Positions 10,521-22,129 of a DNA stretch of 64,000 bases are shown piece by piece. The stretch is from Thereva unica (lineage: Eukaryota > Arthropoda > Insecta > Diptera > Therevidae). Every line of letters begins with the position of its first letter. Within the stretch, counting starts at the first letter, position 1. Location: assembly GCA_949987705.1 (NCBI GenBank), contig OX465282.1:37970039-38034038 (forward strand), in the 5' to 3' direction. A program made the position numbers and the translations under genes. Below the pieces are notes generated by a model. That model was not told the DNA's origin. It did not search any database and saw nothing but the letters and a program-made list of their open reading frames with translations.

Positions 10521-12531
10521 TAAAACACAAGAAACCAGAAGACCCAAATGGATTATCAAAAAACCTAATTGGCAACAATTCAAAGAATTAGTTAAATTAG
10601 AAAATAAACCATACGATATCGACGAAGAATGTATATATATTTCAGACCAAATGATGAAAGCAGCTATAAAAACTATCCCGAAAACCCTCCAAATTTCAAA
10701 GAGACCATTGGTCTCTCGGTGGACAATAGTATAAAAAACGCAATAAAATGGAGAAGAAAAACAAAAAATAAATATAAAAAGAAACCCACAACAACCAACC
10801 TCATCAACTTCCAATAAACGAATCATGGATAAATTTCGTACAGAACATCAACTTTCTAACACCTATACCAACAATATGGAACAATATAAGAAAAATAAAC
10901 TGTCAACCAAAAACAACAATCATCGAATAAATAAACATTTACAACACCATCATCAGTAATAAAAAAGAAATAACAGAACTAATTGCTAAACACTATGCTA
11001 AAATTACCTCTACACAAAACTACGAAGAAAACTTTAGAAAATACAAAACTGATACCGAAACCATTCGCATAGATTTCCTCAAGGATAACACTGAACCATA
11101 CAACCAAAAAACAACATTAAGCGAATTAAAAAATGTGCTCAAAGTATGTAAAGGATCAACACCCGGACCGGACGATATCCACTATGATATGATAAAAAAT
11201 CTCGATCGCAAAGCTTCAAATCAAATATTAAATTTCTACAACAAAATTTTTACAACACAAAGATTTCTGAAAAAGTGGAAAACATCTCTCGCAATTCCCA
11301 TATCAAAACCAGGACGCAACCGATCCCAGATCGACAATATCAGGCTAATTTCTCTAACTTCGTGCCTTTGCCATGCGCTTTTCGTAAATACCAGTCCACA
11401 ATCGATTGCGCAGTAATGCTGCGGCAAGAAATTTTACAAGCTTTCACAAATAAAGAACCTGTATTCGCTGTATCTTTAGATATTAAAAAAGCACATGATA
11501 CAACCTGGAAATATCGCATACTATCTGTAATGAAAGAAGTTGGTCTCAAAGGGAATCTAGCGGAATACATCAGGATTTTTCTAAGCGAACGAAAATTCAA
11601 AGTTCTAATTAATGATATCCAATCCAACGAACACGAAATGGAAAATGATTTACCTCAAGGCTCTGTATAGAGTGTTTCACTATTCCTTATAGCAATCAAC
11701 AACATTATAAGTAACTGCACTGCAAGTAAAACCACTGATATATGCAGATGATTTTGTAATATATATAGTATGAGACGCAAATTCAAGAAAAACTACAAGA
11801 AACGCTTAAATACCTACAAAATTGGTCAAGGAGAACAGGTTTCGTTTTTACACCCGAAAAAACAAACAGCTATCCCTTTTACAAACAAATATAAAATTAC
11901 AAACCCGAGGATTACAATTGGAAACAGTGAAATTATATTAACCTATAAAAACGAAATTAAGATCCTAGGGATAACTTTTGACAGGAAACTCACATGGAAA
12001 GTCCACCTGACAAACGTAAAAAATAAATGTACACAAAACATGAACATCATAAAAAGCCTCGCCAACAACCAATGGGGAACAAACAGATACTCCCTCCTCA
12101 AAATATATAAATCAATAATTCTACCTATTATTGAGTACGGAGCAGTAGTATATAACAGCGCAAATAATAAAGACCTAAAACAGCTCAATACTATTCAAAA
12201 TACAACAATACCAATCGCTACAGGAGCATTTAGAACCACTCCAGTAAAAAGTATGGAGGTAGACGCTAACATTATCCCGTTAAAATTTCGAAGAGAGATC
12301 CTTCAATCCAATTACTTCTTAAAAATTAGAAGCTTACCATCTCACCTCAACTACAAGATAGCACAGTCACAGGAAATTTGTGACCTCTCAACAAACAAAT
12401 ATTCAAGAAAACTACTATGCAACCGATTCAATACAACAATCCAATCCATAAACTACAATAAACCGACGATGCCATTTCAGATAATGCACCCGAAACACCC
12501 ACCTTGGGTTGCAATAACTACTCAGGCGTAG
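10521..12531 (+). pseudogene. Reverse transcriptase of the Jockey/I-type LINE, multiply broken
   Basis: The linker (RRPKWIIKKPNWQQF) leads into the RT domain: GSTPGPDDIHYDMIKNL (11135 frame), a deletion near 11360 that removes the segment before FRKYQSTIDCAVML, then VFAVSLDIKKAHDTTW (motif A), DLPQGSV (motif B) and, in a third frame near 11735, YADDFVIY (catalytic motif C). The frame 11770..12531 carries KILGITFDRKLTWK and LPIIEYGAVVYNSA, the thumb-side motifs; its first ~40 codons are out of frame, since the true reading there is LKYLQNWSRRTGF. No RNase H domain follows: the element is cut off at ~12531 where an RTE-type LINE starts on the other strand. Confidence 0.8.
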
Positions 12532-12539
12532 GCGTCCTG

Positions 12540-14430
12540 TGATGAATTGGGTGACTTTTCATGTTTGGCAACCGTACAAATAACTGCCTTAACGTTAGCC
12601 TCTCTGTGATATGAAATTTTCTGAGAGGTCTCGTGCAACTCTTACTCTGCATTCTATTAGCTCGATTGAAGTTTTGTTACTTCGCTTAGGTATTTTAGAA
12701 ATCGGAAGCACTCCAAAGCTATAAATAACTCCTCAGGCTTGACGCTGTCATATGCCTGCTTGAAGTCTATAAACAGTACGTGAATATTGATGTTGAACTC
12801 CCATGATTTTTTCATAATAATTCTTCTTATTGTGGAAATATGATTTGTAGTAGACCAACTTGGTCGAAGGGCATAATAGTAACTACCTATTATGCCTTCT
12901 GCGATGGGTTGAAGTTTTTTGTTCAAAATAGTGGACAGTACTTTATATGCTGAGTTGAGGAGGGTTATACCCCTATAGTTCTGACATACGAGTTGATCTC
13001 TTTTTTTATGCAGGGTACATATCACACCTCCCGTCCATTCAAGTGGGATCTTTTTCTGACGCCAGATCCATTCTAAAAGTTTGTGTAATCCATTTCTTAA
13101 TTATTGGTCCCCATATTTCCATATCTCAATTGCTCTGCTATCTTTTCCTGGGGCTTTATTATTTTAAGATTCGTCATAACTTCTTGTACTTCGTCCATCG
13201 TAAGCACCTCAGTTTCATTAGCAGCACCAGTATCACTATTATTATCGACTGGTGCGTTTCTATTGGGCTGTTTCACATCTCTATTTCTATAGCTCATTAT
13301 AATACTCCCCCCATATTTTAAGGTTTCTTGTAATTGGCTTAGTTTTTGTCCTTACACATCCAGAGTTTGAACTCTTTACTTTGCTTGTTCACTTTCTCAT
13401 ATAACTTTCTCAGTTCGTTATTAATTCCGAGTTCGTTAATCTCTGCAATTTGTCCCTCCCACCCCGTGTTTTTTTTTCAATTCGTCGTTTTTCCTTATAG
13501 GTCGCTGCAGAATTTCTAGTTCTGCATCTTTGCAGCATATTAGCATACACTTCATTCTTATCTTACGTTACTCTAGCGCACTCGTCATTGAACCGGTCTT
13601 GAGGCCTTGCTCTTATTTCATAACCTAGCTTGCTCGCTGCGGTTTCCTTTATATGGATCCATAGTTAAGCTCGCTCCTCATCAATATTGGTATTGAAACT
13701 TGCAGCTTAGTTATCCGATGTTCCGAACCTTCTCTTTAACTCTGATACACATTCCTCCCCGATTTATTCTTCTTTGAGGGCGGCGGTGTGATATTTTCGC
13801 TTGCTAGGTTCCTCCTGACGCATGAAACCCTGTCCTACATCTTAGCACCCACCACAAAATGGTCTGAGCCCACGTTTGCTCCACGGTACGTTCTAACATC
13901 TATTATGTTGGGGCCGTACCTTGTACTAATCAGTCTATAGAATTGATCGTCTCCTCATTAGGAGATTTAAAGGTTACTCTGTGTATTCTTCTGTGTTGGA
14001 ATTTCGTGCTGGCCACTATCATGTTAGTTTCTGCAGCGAAATCTACGAGTCTACGACCATTATCATTGCACTCAGGACGTAAAATGTGCTTTCCAATGGT
14101 TGGGTAATAGATTCATTCCTGCCCTACGTTCGCGATAGCGTCTCCTATAATTACTTTTACATCATACCTAAGATAAATGCCGTACCTAGGGTGTGCATTT
14201 TATCTCTGCAGCTGTAGTATATTGTGTTATTCCTTTCTCCATTATGGCTTTCCCAACCATCTAACTTCTTGAATCGCCGTTATATCGGCCTTGTATTTTT
14301 AAAGCTGGTCCAATAGTACTCTTAACTTACCAGGTTGGTATAGAGTTCGCACGTTCCATGGAAATATTCCGAAATCATTATTATTTTTGTTTGCCAGTTC
14401 GTCATTGAGTAGTTGAGTTGCCTGGTCCGA
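12540..14430 (-). mobile_element. RTE-type LINE fragment (endonuclease + part of RT)
   Basis: On the minus strand from ~14370, WNVRTLYQPGKLRVLLDQL opens an AP-endonuclease, followed by ITAIQEVRWLG, VGQE…PTIGKH, DNGRRLVDFAAETNMIVAS and HRRIHRVTFKSPN, with several stops. The linker at 13297..13097 has the 'LTMDEVQEVMTNLK' pattern. The RT at 13025..12657 reads LVCQNYRGITLLNSAYKVLS and HVLFIDFKQAYDSV (motif A), then CRVRVARDLSENF before the sequence ends near 12545, just after the start of motif B. The catalytic YADD and thumb are missing, so this copy is truncated at its 3' side as well as mutated. The signature is that of the RTE clade, often annotated as 'craniofacial development protein 2-like'. 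Confidence 0.8.
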
Positions 14431-16539
14431 GGCTCTGCTGTCGGGTTCAAAGCAATTGATATTACCAGGGAGGATTGCTAGTCCTTCGCTGATAGGTGGG
14501 ATTATAGCGTCCTACACTTGCTACTACCGTCGTTGGTTGTTTAACCAGTGTGCACCACGTGGAGGTGGCGGTTCGATTTTGCCCGCCATTGTCAAACAAT
14601 ATAAAGTAAAAATCAATGACAGTTTGACACAACTTACTTGTCATCTGTCATAAAATCCTTACCCGAAGAATCTTGTCTTGTACAGGAGTACACATTTACA
14701 AGCGCCAGTCGGGAGTCATTGTACAATGAGAAATATGCTGTGAAAGAGTATAATTAGTAGCGAGAGTAGTTAATATATAAATCTAGTTATTTTAATTTAA
14801 AAATAAAGGGTATTTAAAAAAAAAAATAGAATAACACCCATTAGGTGGCACTGAACACGAGTTCAACAAATCGATTGAAAGAAAAATCTTCTTATCCTTA
14901 TTTAAGGTTCCTCCTCAGAAATATCTTACTGACTTAAAACTTCACTTTGAAATTAATCGAGATATTGCATTAAACAAAAATATTTCCTCTAAAATATAAA
15001 AAATGGACACTCACTAACACCAAAGAATAAAAGAATCTTTCAGCTACTATTGTTTACATTACACATATTACAGCATGATAAGAAAATGAAAGGCATTCCA
15101 TCTTCGCATGCAAAATATTTTGAAATATTCTCAAGTAACAAACATTTTTGCAAAAATGCTGCTCTGCTGCATAACTGTTCCACTTCTTCCCGGCATCTTA
15201 GAGACTCGACTACGCATCAACACAAAAGAAAAGAAAACGCATGACAAGTGCAGCAGAACGAGCATGCGCTAAAACAAAAACTCAAGCGACGAGCCGGAAA
15301 CGTTTTCTATGTCACTGCGCAGACATAGCATATTACAAGCGGCCTGCCCCCCGAGTGTAACCGACTAAATGAACGACAAGACCAAAACAACCATCCGAGA
15401 ACTGATGCACCCAGGGATGCCACTCAGCCACGATCGAAGCAGATTCTCTAATGCAGTTTTACGATGACTTTTTAGTACCATCGAATTTACTCCGTTTTGC
15501 ACCTGGGTAGAGAGATGATATTTAAAGGTAAATCGAGGTTTATTAGTCGTGGATTGAGTCGTTTGTGAGTTTTGCATTTGAACCAACTAAAAATTTCGTA
15601 TTAGGTGTCGTTAGGGATCAAATTATAATTTTATATTTTGTGTTTTTTAACTGTAAAGTTAAGATTGTAACTCCTCAAGTGGAATGCTTTTAAATGCGAA
15701 TTAAAATTGAGATCTCAGTCACACAAAAGGAGCTGGCTGGCACAAGATAGAGGCCCATTGTTTTTCTTTTTTTGTGAATATGCCAAGTATTTCTTACGGA
15801 TCGGCGACGTATCGTCTATGCTTTCTTTGCGGGAAAGGTTATGTGCATGTTAAGGTGGGCAGAAGTTTACCGAGAAGCCACCACCTCGGTAACTCTCATT
15901 CTCCCCGCTTGACCGGATTACCTCATTGTGTCATGGGTCTAGATTAGCTATCTCTCTTTTCCCTGCTTCTTTGGGCCACGTATTGATTAAGCGAGTGGTG
16001 GATTACTTACAGCGAAACTTCCACCATTATGCACACATCCTTCTACTACATCATTTGGTCCAGGATATTCTCAGGTATTAGCTGTACCTCCACAGCTGTT
16101 TGCGGCGCGTCGCATTATACTTTCTAGCTTGAAGCGTATCATCAATGAATCTAAGGCTCTGATTATGTTGGAGCTGTGATAACCGAGTAGAGAGCTGTGA
16201 CTAAAGCTGTCACAAAAGTTGGAGTAGTGCTCTGCAGTTGGGATGTTCACATTGTAGCTGATAATAAAAGAGCTTTAACAAGAATCTGACAAAAACGAAA
16301 ACAGAACGTTGAAAATATGAGTAATTCCGACGTAGAAGAAGTCTTACTTTTTTCAAGTGTTTGCAATTCTGGAATCTTGCTTGATACTGACGATTTTTTT
16401 TACGGAGTGAGAGGGCAATCCACTAGCATTGCGGCCAAATTAGGCCTATTGTGCACGTACGTCACCAGCGGAACAGACTATCAGCCTTCTGGGTGAAGGC
16501 ATGAAGTTCTTTAACCGACAAAGACCGGACTTGAGCAGG
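14431..16539. other. No gene recognised
   Basis: Frames up to 74 codons without recognisable motifs. Around 14650..14830 the sequence ends in TTTAAAAATAAAGGGTATTT before an A run, which could be an old LTR or polyadenylation region, but no partner LTR or integrase is visible. Confidence 0.35.
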
Positions 16540-17420
16540 GCTCATTAACCCTCTCATAAACGTTCTTCTTCTAAGCCAGCTCATACAGTCGGCATTCTGT
16601 CTCTCGAGACAGTCCTAGGTTGTGTAGATGATCCCTCTGTCCTACATGGCCAGTCAGATAACCCACCAGCAGCCTTAGACCCTTAGTGATAGTGTCTCTT
16701 AAGGCAAAGGGTCTTTTAAGATCTTTAGCCTGTCTAAGACCTGGAACTAACTCCCAATAGGCTAGGTTTAGTCCCTTAATCCACTTCCCTATAAGGAGCT
16801 TGGAGGTGAACCAAGAGATGCCACAGAACAGTTCTGGGCCCTGAACCAGCGTCTCAGACCCCTCTCTGTCTGCAATTTCATTGACCACAGTGTTCGGAGA
16901 CCGAGCAGAGTGAGACCTCATTTCTTCTGCTCAGGCTCTGGAGTACTTCAAACACCCTGCAACTATTTTGAAAAAAAACTTACACATTGAGAGTGCTTTG
17001 ATAGACCTGGCTGTCAGAAAAGTTTTAAGGTTGGCGCCTTTCAAACCTTTCACAAGGTTGAGTGTAGGGCAGGTCGAAATGGCATGTATTACAGTCAGGA
17101 AAACAGACGACCCCTTACACATTGCAATCGAGACCTTGGAGTTGGGTCCTGCGACACCAGCCCCTGTGCCATGCATTTGAGAATCGACGTAACCTGTTTA
17201 GTCTTGGGCAGGCGAACTACAGCGGCATGTGACCATATGGCCCTTAAGGCTTTACTGATGCCGTAATCCATTTGAGCGTTCCAGTACAGTCTCCTGGCTA
17301 ACTTTACTCCCAAATATTTGACTCTGCCTGAGTACTCAACTATGGCACCCTGGATACCGATAGGTCCACTATATAGCGTTTGGAGAAAGGTACCAGGACA
17401 GCCTTATTTGGGTTGATTGG
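16540..17420 (-). pseudogene. LINE RT C-terminus plus RNase H (LOA/R1-like), decayed
   Basis: On the minus strand the order is VNPNKAVLVPFSKRY (~17400), RVKYLGVKLARRLYWNAQMDYG (~17300), then an RNase H domain with GTGAGVAGPNSKVSIAM and IHAIST (17176 frame), followed by EGSETLVQGPELFCGIS, YWELVPGLRQAK and LVGYLTGHVGQRDHLHNLG (16921 frame). These are typical of RNase H-bearing LINEs of the LOA/R1 group. The catalytic palm is missing, several stops and frame breaks are present and the first RNase H Asp region is not intact. It is a remnant of an element inserted on the minus strand. Confidence 0.75.
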
Positions 17421-17634
17421 AAGCTGGCTCTACAAAGACAACAATCGCAAAAAAAACATTAGTTGCAGTGCGTTGATAAAAAATTCTACTCAGGATTTCT
17501 ACTTTGAAGACTGTAGATCCGTTCGGAGTCGGCATTTTATGGTTATATCACATGATTTAGAGAAGACTCGGTCACCTTTGAGCCATAATACATAGCTTTT
17601 AATACATAGCCGCCTGTGTCCATTTTTCCACTCA

Positions 17635-17672
17635 TTTCAAAGTCAAATTTTAACAAGATTTGACTTTGAAAT
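17635..17672. repeat. Short perfect hairpin
   Basis: ATTTCAAAGTCAAA and its reverse complement TTTGACTTTGAAAT lie about 10 bases apart, a 14-bp stem. It lies between LINE relics and has no obvious role. Confidence 0.6.
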
Positions 17673-17989
17673 TCTTGCTCAAATCCAACTTGGAGATAAT
17701 GTAGACGTTCATAGTTGTGATCAACCGGCTATCAATCATACCGTATGACTTTTTTGTCAATTATCTTTGAATCTGACGGCGCTACAAGAAGCTAGGTACT
17801 TAGTATGAAGGTTCGATGGAAGAAGGCAGCGGATGGTATTTAATACATAGCTGTACGCAATGTCCCTGTGGTCCATAGCCACTCTCTAGGCCCTACATAT
17901 ATTGTTACAGTTGTGCTCTTTCCATACGTGAGAATAAAACGTATGATGGTTGTGTATCGTCATAACACCTTCCCTAGCTTAAGTCCCTA

Positions 17990-18240
17990 TTATTTTTCCA
18001 AGCATTATCTTGCATGAGGAGAAAGCTATATAGGCTCTGACGCTTTCCTCAATATATGTAGAGTCTCCAGTTCAGTTTAGGGTCACCGTAACTGTACTCC
18101 ATCCAATCTTGGTTCCTGTAGTGAATAACATGAGTTCTGTCTTTGTGAAGGTTGGACATAGACCACAGTCTTTGGCCCATCTGCATATACAGTTCATGGC
18201 TCTTTCCATAATTTCGTTTATTACATGTAGGATTTATTAC
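17990..18240 (-). pseudogene. LINE RT fragment after motif C (LOA/R1-like)
   Basis: Minus-strand translation reads VINEIMERAMNCICRWAKDC, then GLCPTFTKTELMLFTTGTK and LKLNGDSTYIEES in another frame. This is the 'W…GL..NP.KTE..LFT' segment between the catalytic YADD and YLGV motifs in LINE RTs. It is separated from the 16540..17420 fragment by unrelated sequence and overlaps it in RT position, so it is probably another copy. Confidence 0.6.
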
Positions 18241-18949
18241 TAAAAGTCCACTAAAGATAAAGATACATGCTGATGTATGATGTAAAAGCCCTTTCAGGGC
18301 ATATCTTCGCTTTCAGCCTAATTACTGGCACTCACACAAATAACAAATTATAACTACACAAAAACTATTTTTCTGACATGCAACGCTTTCTTCCCATAAA
18401 TTTCTAGTAAGCTTACTGAAAAGCTTTTGTCATACGCCCTAATCTATAATGGGTCATTAACAATAAACACTCATAGTCCATTCAAAACGTGGGGGGGTGT
18501 TCCAAAATAACACCGTTAAGAAAATCGAACCCTAAAGGTTTTTGGGGTCGCTGATCACGAAAATCGAGGTTCCGCGGTCCTAAAATTAGGGCGGCACCCC
18601 TAAAAATACAAAAAACCACCCCTTTTTTGGGGGTTTTCGCGATTATTTCAGTAATAATGAAAACTAATGCGATGAAATGCACTTTTTTTAATATTTATTT
18701 GCGAAGGTGGTTGATTTATACTAAACTAGCATAAAACCCGCGTGCCTTGCAACGCCTTTAAATAAAAACTGTTTATTATGTGCAATGTTTTCCTACAAAA
18801 AAAAAAACAAACAAAAAAGTCAGCTGTCATTATCCCTAAAAGGGTTTATTATAGTGCATTTTTTTAATAAATATGGTAAACAAATTGCTGCGTATATCAC
18901 CTCTGCTCAACAAATCTGCAAGTTTTGAAGCAGAGATTGGCATGTTTAT

Positions 18950-21430
18950 GTCCCCCATTTCACTGCGTTAGGGGATGAATTTCGAAAAATTGCTTCTTAG
19001 TGAATGTCCACGTCATTATAGAGATGCACTGTCAAAATTAAAGCCAGCTCCAGCGGTTTGGGTTAACCCCATTTAACCCCCTTAGGGGATAAATTTCAAA
19101 AAATCGCTCCTAAGTGGATGTCCACGCCATTATAGGGATGCACTGTCAAAATTACCGCCCTATAGTTTCAGCGGTTTGGGTAAACCCTATTTCACCCCCT
19201 TAGGGGATGAATTTCGAAAAGTCGCTCTATAGTGGATGTCCACGCCATTACAGGGATGCACTGTCAAAATTTCAGCCCAATATCTATAGCGGTTTGGAAA
19301 AACCCCATTTCACCCCCTTAGGGGATGAATTTCGAAAAATCGCTTCTTAGTGGATGTCCACGCTATTATAGGGATGCACTGTTAAATTTCAGCCCTATAA
19401 ATTTAGCGGTTTGGAAAAACCCCATTTCACCCCCTTAGGGGATGAATTCCGAAAAATCGCTTCTTAGTGGATGTCCACATCACTATAGGGATGCACTGTC
19501 AAAATTTCAGCCCTATATCTATAGCGGTTTGTAAAAACCCCATTTCACCCTCTTAGGGGATGAATTTCGAAAAATCACTTCTTAGTGGATGTCCACGCCA
19601 TTATAGGGATGCACTGTCGAAATTTCAGCCTTATAAATTTAGCGGTTTGGAAAAACCCCATTTCACCCCCTTAGGGGATGAATTCCGAAAAATCGCTTCT
19701 TAGTGGATGTCCACATCACTATAGGGATGCACTGTCAAAATTTCAGCCCTATAGCTCCAGCGGTTTGGGTAAACCCCATTTCACTCCCTTAGGGGATGAA
19801 TTTCGAAAAATCGCTTTAATAGTGGAAGACCACGCCATTATAGGGAAGCACTGTCAAAATTACAGCCCTATAGCTTTAGCGGTTTGGGTAAACCCTATTT
19901 CACCCCCTTAGGGGATGAATTTCGAAAAGTCGCTCTATAGTGGATGTCCACGCCATTATAGGGATTCACTGTCAAAATTTCAGCCCTATATCTATAGCGG
20001 TTTGGAAAAACCCCATTTCACCCCCTTAGGGGATGAATTTCGAAAAATCGCTTTATAGTGGAAGACCACGCCATTATAGGGATGCACTGTCAAAATTTCA
20101 GCCCTATAAATTTAGCGGTTTGGAAAACCCCCATTTCACCCCCTTAGGGGATGAATTCCGAAAAATCGCTTCTTAGTGGATGTCCACATCACTATAGGGA
20201 TGCACTGTCAAAATTTCAGCCCTATATCTATAGCGGTTTGGAAAAACCCCATTTCACCCCCTTAGGGGATGAATTTCGAAAAGTCACTTCTTAGTGGATG
20301 TCCACGCCATTATAGGGATGCACTGTCAAAATTTCAGCCCTATAAATTTAGCGGTTTGGAAAACCCCCATTTCACCCCCTTAGGGGATGAATTCCGAAAA
20401 ATCGCTTCTTAGTGGATGTCCACATCACTATAGGGATGCACTGTCAAAATTTCAGCCCTATATCTATAGCGGTTTGGAAAAACCCAATTTCACCCCCTTA
20501 GGGGATGAATTTCGAAAAACCGCTTTATAGTGGATGTCCACGCCATTATAGGGATGCACTGTCAAAATTTCAGCCCTATATCTATAGCGGTTTGGAAAAA
20601 CCCAATTTCACCGCATCTGGTTTGGAAAAACCCCATTTCACCCGCTTAGGGGATGAATTCCGAAAAATCGCTTCTTAGTGGATGTCCACATCACTATAAG
20701 GATACACTGTCAAAATTTCAGCCCTATAGCTCCAGCGGTTTGGGTAAACCCCATTTCACTCCCTTAGGGGATGAATTTCGAAAAATCGCTTTAATAGTGG
20801 AAGAGCACGCCATTATAGGGATGCACTGTCAAAATTACAGTCCTATAGCTTTAGCGGTTTGGGTAAACCCTATTTCACCCCCTTAGGGGATGAATTTCGA
20901 AAAGTCGCTCTATAGTGGATGTCCACGCCATTATAGGGATGCACTGTCAAAATTTCAGCCCTATATCTATAGCGGTTTGGGAAAACCCCATTTCACCCCC
21001 TTAGGCGATGAATTTCGAAAAATCGCTTTATAGTGGATGTCCACGCCATTATAGGGATGCACTGTCAAAATTTCAGCCCTATATCTATAGCGGTTTGGAA
21101 AAACCCCATTTCACCCCCTTAGGAAATGAATTTCGAAAAATCGCTTTATACTGGATGTCCACGCCATTATAGGGATGCACTGTCAAAATTTCAGCCCTAT
21201 AGCTATAGCGGTTTGGAAAAACCCCATTTCACCCCTTTAGGGGATGAATTCCGAAAAATCGCTTCTTAGTGGATGTCCACATCATTATAGGGATGTACTG
21301 TCAAAATTTCAGCCTTATAGCTTTAGCGGTTTGGAAAAAACCCATTTCACCCCCTTAGGGGATGAATTTCGAAAAATCGCTAGGGATGGACTGTCAAAAA
21401 TTTCAGCCCTTTAGCTCTAGCGGTTTAGGT
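18950..21430. repeat. 118-bp tandem array, about 21 copies
   Basis: The landmark TTAGGGGATGAATT recurs every 117 to 119 bp (for example 19203, 19321, 19438, 19556, 19674, 19792, 19911, 20029, 20147). Each unit contains GGATGTCCAC, a TATAGGGATGCACTGTCAAAA segment, TTTCAGCCCTATA and AGCGGTTTGG. Units differ by a few bases and an extra partial unit lies near 20590..20640. Repeated frames within it (for example 19678..19911 and 20653..20886) merely reflect the unit. Confidence 0.95.
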
Positions 21431-21641
21431 TGTGCGTTGTCTTTCAGTCAGTTACTTTTTATACAATAGAAAAAAAGTAAAGAAAATAAATCCCCTTACA
21501 ACTTATTGAACCCCATTTCACCCCCTTCAACCCTTTTTTCTCCAAAAAAAAATAGCCTATGTCCGTCTCCAAGGTCTAAACTATGTCTGTTGCAAATTTC
21601 ATCAAAATCGGTCCAGCGGTTTAGGCGTGAAAGCGTAACAT

Positions 21642-21702
<61 letters not shown>
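21642..21702. repeat. (GACA)n microsatellite
   Basis: About 15 tandem CAGA units just inside the Helitron 5' end. Confidence 0.95.
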
Positions 21703-22129
21703 GTTACTTTCGCATTTATAATATTAGTAAGGATTAAGGCGAACTTAATGGTAAGGGGTACTCCTAAAGGGTTGAAAATACCCCTAAATTGGCGAAAAAT
21801 GGCAAAAATTGTAAATTTTTTTTTTCAAGCTTATGCTTCAAATTCCATTGTGGGCGTACTGTCAGGCAAAAATAAATTATTTTCAACCCTTAAGGGGTTA
21901 AAACTACCCCACTATGATAAAAACAACTTAATACAAAAAAAAATTGCCAAAATTTTTTTTTTTTGCTTTTTGTTTGAATTTTGGTTCAAAAGGTATTATC
22001 AGCAAAAAAAAATAATTTTTTCAACTCTTAAGGGGGGGTTAGTGATCAGCAACCCCAAAAACGTTTAGGGTTCGATTCTCTTAACGGTGTTATTTTGGAA
22101 CACCATAACGCGCGTTTTGAATGGACTAT

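Larger units (their letters stand above)
18726..21733 (-). mobile_element. Non-autonomous Helitron (3.0 kb) filled by a tandem array
   Basis: Read on the minus strand it starts with TCCTTACTAATATTATAAAT at 21733, preceded by A, and ends with GCGTTGCAAGGCACGCGGG, a short spacer and CTAG at 18729..18726, followed by T. TC…CTAG ends, a 3'-proximal palindrome and insertion between A and T are Helitron hallmarks. Next to the 5' end lie a GACA microsatellite and a stretch (CCGCTGGACCGATTTTGATG on the minus strand) like the common 5' subterminal sequence of insect Helitrons. No Rep/helicase is encoded. The same 3' end occurs at 31561, 41700 and 45355. Confidence 0.75.
18473..22129. mobile_element. 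TA-flanked inverted-repeat element enclosing a Helitron
   Basis: The left end (TAGTCCATTCAAAACG…TGTTCCAAAATAACACCG, then TCGAACCCTAAA and a GGGGTCGCTGATCAC block) is matched in reverse complement at 22050..22129 over about 85 bp with few differences. Both ends abut TA, the Tc1/mariner-type duplication. The original element is now 18473..18725 plus 21734..22129; the middle is an inserted Helitron. No transposase is visible. Confidence 0.75.

Noticed and set aside
14650..14880. LTR and primer-binding site of an LTR retrotransposon
   Set aside because: AATAAAGGGTATTT and a TGG-starting stretch nearby are suggestive, but no second LTR, gag, protease or integrase is seen.
18950..21430. CRISPR array (also 30036..31440)
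   Set aside because: Units of 118 or 127 bp are contiguous with no unique spacers, no cas genes exist, and the sequence is eukaryotic. These are minisatellite arrays.
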